Shown here in pieces: positions 1 through 8,097 of a stretch of DNA of 64,000 nt. Origin of the DNA: CAVQHY01 sp963712465 (lineage in GTDB: Bacteria; Actinomycetota; Thermoleophilia; Gaiellales; Gaiellaceae); NCBI GenBank assembly GCA_963712465.1, contig CAVQHY010000005.1, positions 372,001 through 436,000 on the forward strand. The letters run 5' to 3'. Positions within the stretch are counted from its first letter, which is position 1. Each line of letters opens with the position of its first letter. The translations under genes and the position numbers were made by a program. Below the pieces are notes generated by a model. That model was not told the origin of the DNA, made no database searches, and worked only from the letters and a program-made list of their open reading frames with translations.

Positions 1-815
1 AGGATCATCTTCACCGGCGCCTTCATCGCCCTCTCCTCGGCGGCCGCCTGCCGGCGCTGCCGGGCCTCCTGCGCCTGCACCCGGAGGACGCGGGCGAGCG
101 GGCTGCCGAGCTGGTCGGCCTGCGCGATCGCGTGGACGATCGACGTGAGCTCGACGACGTCGACGCGTTCCGCGAGCTTGCGCAGCGCCTCCTGTCGCGT
201 TTCGCCGATCCGCATCTCCGAGAGGGTCAGCGCGAGCTCCTCGACGAGCGGCCCGTCCATGTACTCGGCCACCCTGGCGAGGGCGGCGTCGAAGCCGAGC
301 CCGGCCTCGACGCTGACCGCGAGGATGTCGAGCGCGTCGGGAAGATCAGACCGGATCTCGTCGCGTCGCGACTTCGTCCGCGTGGTCACGACGGCGTCCG
401 GGAGAAAGAACGCCGCCACCCCGAGCAGCACCGCCAGGGCGATCGCCTTCACCGGGCTGCCGAACAGGGTGCCGACGAACCCGCCGAAGATCGCCCCGGC
501 CGCCCCGAAGACGACCTTGCTCGTCAGGAAGCCGGCGGGTGTAACGCGGTGGGCCATGCCTGCGGCGAGCAGCCTGAGGGTCACCGATTCTGCCGTGCTC
601 TTCGGCGACAGACGCGTCGCCAGTCGTGCGAGCCGGCCCTCGAGCCCCGCGGTCAGACGCGTGCGGAGCGGAGGCTCGTCGAGGGTGACCGCGGTTGTCC
701 CGTAGGCCTTCGCGCGGCGAAGCGCGGCCTCGCGTTGGCGGCCGGAGAGCGTGACCACCTCGCCTACGAGCACGAGCGCGCCGACGAGGCAGAAGAGGGC
801 GACGACCAGAAGCAT
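1..815 (-). CDS. tadC: TadC-like pilus platform protein (partial, 3' end outside window)
   Basis: Type II secretion F-domain inner-membrane protein that would form, with TadB, the platform for Flp/Tad pilus assembly. The reading starts at ATG 815, five bases after the tadB stop, and runs off the window start after about 271 codons. Visible features are an N-terminal membrane segment (MLLVVALFCLVGALVLVGEV), a hydrophobic pair near residues 95-135, and the conserved F-domain stretch with DLPDALDILAVSVEAGLGFD followed by EMRIGETRQEALRKLAER. It is the last visible gene of a minus-strand tad operon. TadB and TadC are related; the order after TadB and the sequence pattern favour TadC. Confidence 0.88.
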   Translation of the reverse strand, partial: MLLVVALFCLVGALVLVGEVVTLSGRQREAALRRAKAYGTTAVTLDEPPLRTRLTAGLEGRLARLATRLSPKSTAESVTLRLLAAGMAHRVTPAGFLTSKVVFGAAGAIFGGFVGTLFGSPVKAIALAVLLGVAAFFLPDAVVTTRTKSRRDEIRSDLPDALDILAVSVEAGLGFDAALARVAEYMDGPLVEELALTLSEMRIGETRQEALRKLAERVDVVELTSIVHAIAQADQLGSPLARVLRVQAQEARQRRQAAAEERAMKAPVKMI

Positions 816-820
816 TGCTG

Positions 821-1804
821 TCACCTCTTGAAGGAGACGATTTTCCGTAGGCACAGCGCGCCGACGGCCATCATCACGAGGGCGACGACGATCATCGTCT
901 GCCCCGTGGAGGTCTGAAACAGCGGGCGGATGTAGTTCGGGTTCACGACGAAGATCGCGCCGGCCGTCGCGAAGGGCAGGGCGATCAGGACGTAGGCCGA
1001 GGCCTTGCCCATCGCGATCAGCGCCTTCACCTTCCGCTCGAACTGCTGCCGCTCGCGGATCGTCTCCGAGATCGTGTCGAACAGGCCCGCGAGGCTGCCG
1101 CCGATCTGACGTTGGATCGCGACCGACATCAGCACGAACCGGAGGTTCTCGGAGCCCACGCGCGTGCCCATGTCGTCGAGCGACTGTTCGAGCGGCCGTC
1201 CGAGGCGGCTCTCTGCGAGCACGCGATCGAACTCCTCGCTCGCCGGCGCCTGTCCCTTGTCGACGACGGTCTGCATTCCCTGGCTGAAGCTGTGGCCCAC
1301 CTGGAGCGAGCCGGACATCGCGGCCAGGACGTCCGGAAGCTGCTCCTCGAACGCGTTCGTCCGCTTGTTTGCCCGGTGGACGACGTACGCGTAGGGAGCG
1401 AGGCCGCCGGCGACGAGCGCGAGGAGCGTCACGAAGCCGGAGCGGCTCAGGGCGCCCGCGACGATCGCGGCGGCGAGCGCGCAACCGACGATCAGGTAGA
1501 CGAGCTCGACCGCCCGGATCCGCAGGCTTCCCCGCTCGAGCAGCCGCTCGAGCGCGCGCCACGGCCGCGCATCGCCGAGCGCCCGCTCGGTCGCGCCGAA
1601 CAGAAACGCCAGCCGGGCGCGGAGGCCGGTCGGCCCCTCGTCCGGCGCGGCGTCCGGCTCGTCGACCGGCAGGCCGAGCCGGTTGCGGATCCAGAGCTTC
1701 CGTGGGGTCGCCGTTGCGATCACGACCGCTACCAGCACGAGGCACCCGACGACGAGCCCGAGCGCGATCGGGCCCCAGGCGCTGTCGTAGAGCAGGTCCC
1801 TCAT
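821..1804 (-). CDS. tadB: TadB-like pilus platform protein, type II secretion F family
   Basis: A 327-residue integral membrane protein of the GspF/TadB family, expected to anchor the TadA ATPase and drive Flp pilin assembly. It has an N-terminal membrane helix (about residues 12-32), a second hydrophobic pair near 100-145, the F-domain core (EEQLPDVLAAMSGSLQVGHS, then EFDRVLAESRLGRPLEQSL) and two C-terminal membrane segments. ATG 1804 was chosen because it overlaps the tadA stop by 4 bp (ATGA), as at the other junctions of this operon. A longer upstream frame only reads through tadA out of frame. Confidence 0.92.
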   Translation of the reverse strand: MRDLLYDSAWGPIALGLVVGCLVLVAVVIATATPRKLWIRNRLGLPVDEPDAAPDEGPTGLRARLAFLFGATERALGDARPWRALERLLERGSLRIRAVELVYLIVGCALAAAIVAGALSRSGFVTLLALVAGGLAPYAYVVHRANKRTNAFEEQLPDVLAAMSGSLQVGHSFSQGMQTVVDKGQAPASEEFDRVLAESRLGRPLEQSLDDMGTRVGSENLRFVLMSVAIQRQIGGSLAGLFDTISETIRERQQFERKVKALIAMGKASAYVLIALPFATAGAIFVVNPNYIRPLFQTSTGQTMIVVALVMMAVGALCLRKIVSFKR

Positions 1805-3267
1805 TGCCGCCTCCCGCCGCCGGGCAGCGCCCGCAGCACGGCCTCGGTGCCGTCGGGCTCGTAGAAATCGGGCGGGATGACCACGCCCCGGCCGGCGAGC
1901 TTCTCCTGGAAGCGAGGCTGGAGGCCGGTGCACGAGAGCGGCCGCAGGAACGCCGCCGACCCGGCGGCAGCTGCACGCTCGTCGACCGGGCGGGCGGCGA
2001 AGACGTCCTGGAGGGTGATGATCTCCGACTCCATCCCCACCACCTCGGTGATGTGCGTCAGCCGCCGCGACCCGTCGACCAGCCGCGTGAGGTGGACGAT
2101 GATGTCCAGCGCGCTCGCGGTCTGCTCGCGGATCGCATGGAGCGGCAGGTCGAGCCCGCCCATCAGGACGAGCGTCTCGAGCCGGCTGAGGGCGTCACGG
2201 GGCGAGTTCGCGTGGATCGTCGTCAGCGAGCCCTCGTGGCCCGTGTTCATCGCCTGCATCATGTCGAGCGTCTCCGCGCCCCTGACCTCGCCGACGACGA
2301 TGCGGTCGGGGCGCATGCGCAGCGCGTTTCGCACGAGCTCGCGGATGCGCACCTCGCCCTCTCCCTCGATGTTCGGCGGGCGCGACTCGAGCGAGATCAC
2401 GTGGCGCTGCTGGAGCTGGAGCTCGGCCGCGTCCTCGATCGTGACGATCCGCTCCTCCTCCGGGATGAAAGCAGAGAGCGCGTTCAGGGTCGTCGTCTTA
2501 CCGGTGCCAGTACCCCCCGAGATGAGGACGTTGAGCTTGCCGCGGACGCAGGCGTCGAGGAAGCTCGCAGCCTTCTCCGTCAGCGTCCCGAACGCGATCA
2601 GGTCGGCGATCGTGTACGGGTCGCGGGAGAACTTCCGGATCGTCAGCACCGGGCCGGTAAGCGACAGCGGCGGGACGATCGCGTTGACGCGGCTCCCGTC
2701 GGGGAGGCGCGCGTCGACCATGGGCGAGGCCTCGTCGACGCGGCGGCCGACCTGCGAGACGATCTTGTCGATGATGCGCATCAGGTGCGCCTCGTCGGCG
2801 AACGCCGAGCCGGTCGCCTCGATCTTCCCGTCGCGCTCCACGTAGATGTGCTCGGGCCCGTTGACCATCACCTCGGTGACGGTGTCGTCCCAGAGGAACG
2901 GCTCGAGCGGGCCGTAGCCGAGGATGTCGTTCGCGATCTCGCGGATCAGCCGCTGCCGCTCCTCGCGGGCGAGCGGTGTCCGGTCGATCGCGAGCTGCTC
3001 GGTGACGGCCTGGAGCACGCGGTCGCGTAGGTCGCTGGTCTGCCGGCGGCTGAAGAGCTGCGGGCCGAGCTTCGCGATGCACGCGTGGTGGACGCGCGTC
3101 TTCAGCTCCGCGTACGGGTCGACGGCGCCGCGACCTGCCATCGACCGTGCCGGCGCCGGCGGCGCCTCTCCGATCGGCGCCCCGTTGCCGTTCGCCTCGG
3201 TCTCTGCCTTCAGCCGCTCCTGCAGGTTGGGGCTATCGCTGCCCCGGAGCCGTTCTTCGAGGTTCAT
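1801..3267 (-). CDS. tadA: TadA/CpaF pilus assembly ATPase
   Basis: A 488-residue cytoplasmic hexameric ATPase of the type II/IV secretion family that powers Flp pilus assembly. The Walker A motif GGTGTGKTTT lies near residue 252 and the Walker B/Asp-box region (RIVVGEVRGAETLDMMQAMN) near 325. The His-box segment (TGHEGSLTTIHANSPRDALS) follows, as in CpaF. The first 60 residues are variable and low in complexity. ATG 3267 overlaps the tadZ stop by 4 bp and the 3' end overlaps tadB by 4 bp, so the genes are probably translationally coupled. Confidence 0.96.
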   Translation of the reverse strand: MNLEERLRGSDSPNLQERLKAETEANGNGAPIGEAPPAPARSMAGRGAVDPYAELKTRVHHACIAKLGPQLFSRRQTSDLRDRVLQAVTEQLAIDRTPLAREERQRLIREIANDILGYGPLEPFLWDDTVTEVMVNGPEHIYVERDGKIEATGSAFADEAHLMRIIDKIVSQVGRRVDEASPMVDARLPDGSRVNAIVPPLSLTGPVLTIRKFSRDPYTIADLIAFGTLTEKAASFLDACVRGKLNVLISGGTGTGKTTTLNALSAFIPEEERIVTIEDAAELQLQQRHVISLESRPPNIEGEGEVRIRELVRNALRMRPDRIVVGEVRGAETLDMMQAMNTGHEGSLTTIHANSPRDALSRLETLVLMGGLDLPLHAIREQTASALDIIVHLTRLVDGSRRLTHITEVVGMESEIITLQDVFAARPVDERAAAAGSAAFLRPLSCTGLQPRFQEKLAGRGVVIPPDFYEPDGTEAVLRALPGGGRRQ

Positions 3268-4598
3268 GCCCTCCCCCTTCCGATCCGGAAGCGACGTCTG
3301 GGCTCCGGCTTCACGGCCGGGGCGAGCGTCGCCATGATCTCGCGGATCGCCTCGGAGAACGCCGACTTGCGGTCGCCGAGCGCAGCCGGGACGCCCCTGT
3401 TGACGGCCAGGCCGACGGCCGGGTCGTTCGGCACCTCGAAGCGGACGTCGCAGCCGAGCGCGGCCTCGACCTCCGCCTTCGTCATCCCGACCTTGCCCGA
3501 GACGCGGTTCAGCAGCACCGAGATCCGCCCGCGCGGGAAGCCGAGCAGGTCGAGGGTCTGCACCGACAGCCGCACGTTCTTCAGCGTCGGCACGTCGAGG
3601 CCGCAGAGCAGGAGCAGGAGGTCGGTCGGCTCCAGCACGGCGAGCATCGGGCCGTAGAAGAACGGCGACGTGTCTACAACGACGATGTCGTACGACTCGC
3701 GGGCGACGTGGAGGAGCGCGAGCACCTTGTCCTCGGTGACGAGCTCGGCGTCCTCGGGCCGCAGGGGCGCCGCGAGGATGTCGAGCCCGAGCTCGTGCCG
3801 CGTTACGTAGCCGGCCAGCTTCTCCTCGTCGAGCTCGCCGGGGGCGACCACGAGGTCGCGCAGCGTCTTCTCCGGGTGGACGCCGAGCATGATCGCCGCG
3901 TCGCCGAACTGCAGGTCGAGGTCGACGAGGAGGACGCGCTTGCCCGCGTCCGCGGCGAGCGCGGCGCCGAGGTTCGTCGCCATGACCGTCTTGCCCGTGC
4001 CCCCCTTGGGCGAGAACACCGTGACGACGAACCCCTTGCCCCCGTTGTCCTCCTGCGGCGCAGTCGCCCGGCCGGCCTGGCCCGCCTTGCGCAGCGCGAA
4101 CACGAGCGTCTCTGCCGTCTGCGGGAGGACGAGGACGTCCGCGACTCCCGCTTCGAGCGCCTCCTCGATCAGCGCGGAGGAGGGCTCGGCGGAGAGGAGG
4201 ACAACCGGCGCTCGTGTGTGCTCGCGGATCGCGGCGACCTCGGCCCGGAGGACGCGCATGCCGAACGCGTCGCCGTTCTCGGGGTACGCGTCGCCGTCCG
4301 TAAGGTGGAGCACCAGTCCGGGACCCGAGCCGAGCGCGTTCACCGCCCCGCGGACGTCCGTGCTCCTTGCCACGAGCTCGACGTCGTCGCGCCCGTCGAG
4401 CGCGTCGAGCAGGTCGCTCGCCCCGGGGAAGCTGCCCGTCGCGACGACGCGCACCGTCTCCCGGCGGGAGGGCGGGGTCTCGAGTTGGGAGGGCGGGGTC
4501 TCGAGTTGGGAGGGCGGGGTCTCGAGTTGGGAGGGCGGCGTCTCGGGTTGGGAGGGCGGCGACTCGAGACTGGTGAGCGGGGTCTCGAGGCCGCTCAT
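3264..4598 (-). CDS. tadZ: TadZ/CpaE-like pilus localisation ATPase with heptapeptide-repeat N-terminus
   Basis: A 444-residue protein of the MinD/ParA-like TadZ/CpaE family, which places Tad machinery in the cell. It has three parts: a repetitive N-terminus (about residues 10-46, tandem PPSQLET heptads), a receiver-like domain (about 48-175), and a deviant Walker ATPase beginning VVTVFSPKGGTGKTVMATNL, with LLVDLDLQFGDAAIMLG and VVDTSPFF after it. ATG 4598 overlaps the cpaB stop by 4 bp. The heptads come from a 21-bp tandem DNA repeat at the 5' end and are unlikely to be part of the ancestral domain; they may act as a flexible linker. Confidence 0.92.
   Translation of the reverse strand: MSGLETPLTSLESPPSQPETPPSQLETPPSQLETPPSQLETPPSRRETVRVVATGSFPGASDLLDALDGRDDVELVARSTDVRGAVNALGSGPGLVLHLTDGDAYPENGDAFGMRVLRAEVAAIREHTRAPVVLLSAEPSSALIEEALEAGVADVLVLPQTAETLVFALRKAGQAGRATAPQEDNGGKGFVVTVFSPKGGTGKTVMATNLGAALAADAGKRVLLVDLDLQFGDAAIMLGVHPEKTLRDLVVAPGELDEEKLAGYVTRHELGLDILAAPLRPEDAELVTEDKVLALLHVARESYDIVVVDTSPFFYGPMLAVLEPTDLLLLLCGLDVPTLKNVRLSVQTLDLLGFPRGRISVLLNRVSGKVGMTKAEVEAALGCDVRFEVPNDPAVGLAVNRGVPAALGDRKSAFSEAIREIMATLAPAVKPEPRRRFRIGRGRA
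4466..4570. repeat. 21-bp tandem repeat, five units, inside tadZ
   Basis: Five consecutive 21-bp units begin at 4466, 4487, 4508, 4529 and 4550. On the plus strand each starts GGGAGGGCGG. The first three are identical and the last two carry a few substitutions. As 21 is a multiple of three, changes in copy number would keep the frame and lengthen or shorten the PPSQLET heptads at the TadZ N-terminus. Confidence 0.95.
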
Positions 4599-5410
4599 CG
4601 GCTGCCTTCGGTGAAGCCCGTCGTCAGCTGAGCGAGACCGGCCGGCTTGAGGCCGTCGCCGAGAACCGACTCGACGGTCTCGACGCTCTCCGGGCTGTCC
4701 TTGGCGCCGTCGGCCGGACGCAGCTGGAGCGACCAGTCGCCGTTCTTCGTCACCCAGAAGAGCTTCTGGGACTCGGCGTCGGTGACGGCGAGGATGACCG
4801 CGAGGTTCCCGTTCTCGTTGCGCAGAGCCGACTCGTCGGTCGAGAGCTCGGCGGCCTGGAGCACGAGCAGGTCGCGGAGGACGACGCGGCTCGCGACGCG
4901 GTCGACCCTCTCCGCTGTCTGCGTCTGCTGGCCGCGAGCGACCTCCTTCTCCGTGTAGCGGATCGACGCGACGACGTCGACGCGGTCGCCCGCCTCGAGC
5001 GTGCCGGCGAGAATCTGATGCTGGTCGCCCGGCAGTTGGAACGCCCGGGTGACACCGCTGATCTCCGAGCGGAGGCCCTGCTCCTCGACGGTCCTGAACC
5101 GGTTGGTGGTCAGCTGCTCGCCCTCGTAGATCGCCTGGGTGGCGACGAGCTGCTCGATCTGGTCGGGGTTCGTCACGGCGCCCGGCACTGCCGTGCGCTT
5201 GGCGACCTCCTGGGCCTCGATCAGGCTCTTGTCGACGATCTTCGACCCCGGCGTGCCCGCCGCGATGTCCTTCGACGCCACGTACACGATGACGCCCGCT
5301 TCCTGCTGACGCACGTCCTGCTTGTAGTTCGTGACGTAGAGAACCGTGAGGACGATCGCGATCGTCGCGAGCACGAGGGCGATCGCGATATTGCGAATCC
5401 TGTAGGTCAT
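4595..5410 (-). CDS. cpaB: Flp pilus assembly protein CpaB/RcpC
   Basis: A 271-residue CpaB/RcpC-family protein with one N-terminal membrane anchor (about residues 7-26) and the rest outside the membrane. A SAF-like region (VIVYVASKDIAAGTPGSKIV) follows the anchor, and the central part contains TRAFQLPGDQHQILAGTLEAGDRVDVV, the usual CpaB core. The family is thought to contact the peptidoglycan or secretin side of the pilus apparatus. It overlaps tadE upstream and tadZ downstream by 4 bp each. Confidence 0.93.
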   Translation of the reverse strand: MTYRIRNIAIALVLATIAIVLTVLYVTNYKQDVRQQEAGVIVYVASKDIAAGTPGSKIVDKSLIEAQEVAKRTAVPGAVTNPDQIEQLVATQAIYEGEQLTTNRFRTVEEQGLRSEISGVTRAFQLPGDQHQILAGTLEAGDRVDVVASIRYTEKEVARGQQTQTAERVDRVASRVVLRDLLVLQAAELSTDESALRNENGNLAVILAVTDAESQKLFWVTKNGDWSLQLRPADGAKDSPESVETVESVLGDGLKPAGLAQLTTGFTEGSR

Positions 5411-5808
5411 TCAACACGCTCCGTTGTCGAACTCGTGAGCTCGCCCGACTTGACGACGAGCCCGAGGATGTTCACCTCGAAGGGATAGGTGCATGAGACA
5501 GTCACGTCTTCTCCCTGCACCCACGAGGAGGTGGCGTTGCACGTGAGCTTCGACTCGTCGATGCTCGCCGCCGCCGACTTCAGCCGCGCGTCGATGCGCG
5601 CGTCCCGGTCGGGTAGCTCGCGCGCGACCGCCGCCTGGCGGGCGCCCGCACGGACCGCGTCGGTGAGCGTCAGGTAGTCGTGGAAGAGGACGCCGAACTG
5701 GACGATGCCGACGACGATCAGCATGAGCACGGGCAGGACGAGCGCGAACTCGACCATCGCCTGTCCTTCCTGCTTTCGTACGAGCTTTCGTGAAGCGATC
5801 GTTCTCAT
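5407..5808 (-). CDS. tadE: TadE-like minor pseudopilin
   Basis: A 133-residue TadE-family protein. A short basic leader (MRTIASRKLVRKQEG) precedes the pilin-like hydrophobic helix QAMVEFALVLPVLMLIVVGI. The Glu five residues after the Gly fits the prepilin-peptidase cleavage pattern. After the helix comes about 85 residues of extracytoplasmic domain with two cysteines (near residues 95 and 111). It is the first gene of the tightly overlapping block tadE-cpaB-tadZ-tadA-tadB. No prepilin peptidase gene lies within the window. Confidence 0.9.
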   Translation of the reverse strand: MRTIASRKLVRKQEGQAMVEFALVLPVLMLIVVGIVQFGVLFHDYLTLTDAVRAGARQAAVARELPDRDARIDARLKSAAASIDESKLTCNATSSWVQGEDVTVSCTYPFEVNILGLVVKSGELTSSTTERVE

Positions 5809-5837
5809 GCCGTCCCTTGTCGTATGTCCAGATTGGT

Positions 5838-5872
5838 GGGGCGGGCTTCCCGCCGCAGCAGGAGCCCGCCCC
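5838..5872 (-). terminator. GC-rich hairpin between flp and tadE
   Basis: A perfect 10-bp inverted repeat (GGGGCGGGCT at 5838-5847, AGCCCGCCCC at 5863-5872) with a 15-nt loop lies just after the flp stop. No U-run follows on the minus strand. It is more likely an attenuator or mRNA stabiliser that lets the major pilin be made in excess over the assembly genes than a full terminator. Confidence 0.6.
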
Positions 5873-5884
5873 GCGCGACACGCC

Positions 5885-6070
5885 CTAGAGCGCGTCGATG
5901 ACGTCGCCGAGCGTTCCGACGATCGCGTCCTTGAAGAGGATCAGCGTGGCGACCACGCCGACGGCGACGATCGCGAGGATCACCGCGTACTCGGCCATCG
6001 CCTGCCCCTCCTCACGGCGCACGTCACCCGTGAGGATGCGCGCGTACAGCGAGTTGAGAAGATTCAGCAT
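5885..6070 (-). CDS. flp: Flp major pilin
   Basis: A 61-residue prepilin of the Flp/Fap family, the structural subunit of the Tad pilus. The leader MLNLLNSLYARILTGDVRREEG ends in Gly, followed by QAMAEYAVILAIVAVGVVAT, which carries the diagnostic Glu-Tyr pair and the hydrophobic assembly helix. ATG 6070 is preceded by a strong ribosome binding site (AAGGGGGTG, about 5 nt upstream). It sits between tadG and tadE with noncoding space on both sides, which fits separate, high expression. Confidence 0.96.
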   Translation of the reverse strand: MLNLLNSLYARILTGDVRREEGQAMAEYAVILAIVAVGVVATLILFKDAIVGTLGDVIDAL

Positions 6071-6165
6071 TTATTCACCCCCTTTTCTCCCCGAGAAAGG
6101 CCGCAGAAGGATGAAACTCAGTGCAATGACCATGACACGAAGACACTCTCTTTCAAGATCTCTCC

Positions 6166-6231
6166 GTCACTCGAACGAGGGAAATTCTGTGACGGTTCAC
6201 TCGTTCGAGTGATGTGACAAATGACGTCATC
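6166..6231. promoter_or_regulatory. Palindromic control region upstream of flp
   Basis: Two perfect 13-bp arms, TCACTCGAACGAG (6167-6179) and CTCGTTCGAGTGA (6200-6212), face each other across 20 bp. A separate 10-bp palindrome ATGACGTCAT lies at 6221-6230, and a T7 run (A7 on the flp strand) at 6247-6253. The region is low in GC for this window and lies 96-160 bp before the flp start. This fits a flp promoter with operator sites for a dimeric regulator. No -10/-35 pair can be assigned with confidence. Confidence 0.6.
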
Positions 6232-6306
6232 GTCGATACTTCGTAGTTTTTTTGCGAGCCGCAGCCGGCCGACGAACGGGGCGTGTCGAGCCGGAAACGC
6301 GTTGGG

Positions 6307-7557
6307 CTAGTCGATGTCGTTGTCGATCAGCCGCGCGGCGGGGCGGGAGATGTCGGCGGCGATCTTCGTGAAGATCGACTGCAGCTGGCCGGGCGCAGGC
6401 TTGTTGAAGAACGCATTCGGGCTGGCCATCTGCTGGAGGGCGGAGTACGCGGTGATCGACGGCTGCTCGTCCTTGCCCTGCCAGTCCGTGCAGCGGTTGG
6501 CGTCGCCGCCCTCGGCGTTGAGGTCGTAGCCGATCGTGTAGACGAGCGTCTCGCGACCCTTGATCGCCGCCGCCGAGCTCACGCCCTGGTGGCAGGGCTG
6601 CATCCGGTACGGGGAGGACGCGGGGTAGTACGTCGGCCCGATGTTCGCCGCGCCGTCGGAGAGAACGACCATCACGTCCTGCACCTCAGGCCGGCCGCTC
6701 GCGTCGAACTCGGCCTGGGCCTTCTCGATCGCGTTCGCATAGGACGTGCGCCCGCCACCCTGCTGGCAGTCGATCGTGGAGACGAGCGGCGAGTCCGGGT
6801 CGAGGTCCCCGTTCGACCAGTAGTCGTCCGAAAGCGGCACGATCACGTAGGGGCTCCCGGCGGAGTTGTAGGCGGACGTCGACGGCGTGCCGCAGGTCGT
6901 CCCGGGCGGGAAGACCGCGAGCCCGACCCAGTCAATCGACGGGTCCATGAAGCCGAGGAACGTCTTCATTCCCTCGCGTGCGTTGTTGAGGTCGGTGCAC
7001 GACGGGTCGGACGCGCCGCTCGAGGTCTGGCACATCGATCCGGTGCGGTCGAGGACGAGCATGATGTCGAGCGGCTTCGCGGCGCACGGCGAGCACGCCG
7101 TCGCCTTGACGTCGACGTCGAACGAGTCGATTCCGAGCACCCTGGCGAACAGCGTCTCGACCTGCGCCGACTGCTCGACGACGACTGCGTTCACCGGCTC
7201 GCAGCCGGGAGCCGACTTGAGACAGCGCGTGGTGACGTTGGTCGAGACGCCGTCGACGCCCTTCGTCTCGTTTCTCCCGCCGGTCGCACCCGAGTAGGTG
7301 TGAGCCACCGACATGCTCGAGCCCGGATCCGGGAGCTCCTGTGCGCCCGCGAGGGCCGCCGCGTCCGCCGACGCCTGCAGGGCGCGCTGGGTGAAGTACG
7401 CGCGCCCGACGTCGATCGCTAGGCCGAACATGCCGAGGAGGACGACCATGGCGAGCACCACGAACACGAGCACCTGCCCGGACTCGGTGCGCAGGGATGC
7501 CCGCGCCGATCCCAGGATCGGGCAGGACGAGATTCGCCGTCGGTCGCCGCAGTTCAC
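6307..7557 (-). CDS. tadG: TadG-like protein with von Willebrand factor A domain
   Basis: A 416-residue TadE/G-type protein. After a short cytoplasmic leader, ESGQVLVFVVLAMVVLLGMF forms the pilin-like helix, followed by the Tad-motif region with AYFTQRALQASADAAALAGA. A von Willebrand A domain starts near residue 160 (PLDIMLVLDRTGSM) with a MIDAS-type DxTxS motif and a later DVMVVLSDGAANIG strand. Such proteins are expected to sit on the outside at the pilus base. The GTG 7557 start has GAGGAG about 8 nt upstream. It is transcribed toward flp but separated from it by 236 bp. Confidence 0.88.
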   Translation of the reverse strand: MNCGDRRRISSCPILGSARASLRTESGQVLVFVVLAMVVLLGMFGLAIDVGRAYFTQRALQASADAAALAGAQELPDPGSSMSVAHTYSGATGGRNETKGVDGVSTNVTTRCLKSAPGCEPVNAVVVEQSAQVETLFARVLGIDSFDVDVKATACSPCAAKPLDIMLVLDRTGSMCQTSSGASDPSCTDLNNAREGMKTFLGFMDPSIDWVGLAVFPPGTTCGTPSTSAYNSAGSPYVIVPLSDDYWSNGDLDPDSPLVSTIDCQQGGGRTSYANAIEKAQAEFDASGRPEVQDVMVVLSDGAANIGPTYYPASSPYRMQPCHQGVSSAAAIKGRETLVYTIGYDLNAEGGDANRCTDWQGKDEQPSITAYSALQQMASPNAFFNKPAPGQLQSIFTKIAADISRPAARLIDNDID

Positions 7558-7586
7558 CGCCGTCTCCTCACCGCAGAGGGATATCC

Positions 7587-7690
7587 CCGTCCCTCGATCG
7601 GGGACGGATGTCTCACATCAAGGCGCAGCGGGCCCGATCGCGAATCCCTGAGTTCAGGGATCTTCGCCCCTCGAACGAGGGATCGTTCCC
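7587..7690. promoter_or_regulatory. Cluster of short palindromes between tadG and the DUF192 gene
   Basis: Four perfect short inverted repeats lie in about 100 bp between two divergent genes: CCGTCCC/GGGACGG (7587-7607), ATCCCTGA/TCAGGGAT (7644-7661), CCCTCG/CGAGGG (7668-7681) and GGGA/TCCC (7679-7690). The third contains CTCGAACGAGGGA, a 13-mer that also occurs at 6170-6182 in the flp control region. This suggests shared operators for the pilus genes. Confidence 0.55.
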
Positions 7691-7711
7691 ACGCCCGGCG
7701 AAGAAGGCGCG

Positions 7712-8065
7712 GTGCCCGGCACCGCGAGCATTCTGCGCGACGGAGGCGACGTCGTCTGCGAGACGTGCGCCGTCGCCGACCGCGCCTGGCCGCGCCTGAA
7801 AGGCCTGCTCGGCCGCTCGTCGCTCCCGCCCGGCGAGGGGATCCTGCTCTCGCCGGCCTCGTCGATCCACACGTTCTTCATGCGCTTCCCGATCGATGTC
7901 GTGTTTCTCGACCGCGACCTCCGGGTCGTCGCCGTGCGGGAGGCGGTGCCCCCCTGGAGGACTGCGGGCAAGCGCGGCGCCCGCTCGACGCTCGAGCTCG
8001 CCGCCGGCGAGGTGCGCAGGCGCAGCCTCGCCGAGGGCGATCACCTCGCGATCGCGTCGAAGTAG
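7712..8065 (+). CDS. DUF192 family protein
   Basis: A 117-residue protein of the DUF192 family, small beta-rich proteins of uncertain role. Family marks are CETCAVADRAWPRLKGLLGR near the N-terminus, the SIHTFFMRFPIDVVFLDRDL motif (residues about 52-71) and GARSTLELAAGEV near the end. The GTG 7712 start gives the usual family length without a signal peptide. It is divergent from tadG. A DUF192 gene beside Tad loci is common in Actinobacteria, but its role is not established. A second, secreted paralogue lies at 34456-34899. Confidence 0.8.
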   Translation: MPGTASILRDGGDVVCETCAVADRAWPRLKGLLGRSSLPPGEGILLSPASSIHTFFMRFPIDVVFLDRDLRVVAVREAVPPWRTAGKRGARSTLELAAGEVRRRSLAEGDHLAIASK

Positions 8066-8097
8066 GCTGCCCCTCGACGGGCACGGAAGGGAGTGAG

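Noticed and set aside
4466..4570. CRISPR-like array
   Set aside because: The units are contiguous 21-bp coding repeats without spacers.
6247..6253. T7 run as a terminator for tadG
   Set aside because: The T-run is on the plus strand while tadG and flp run on the minus strand, and no stem precedes it. It is more plausibly an A-tract near the flp promoter.
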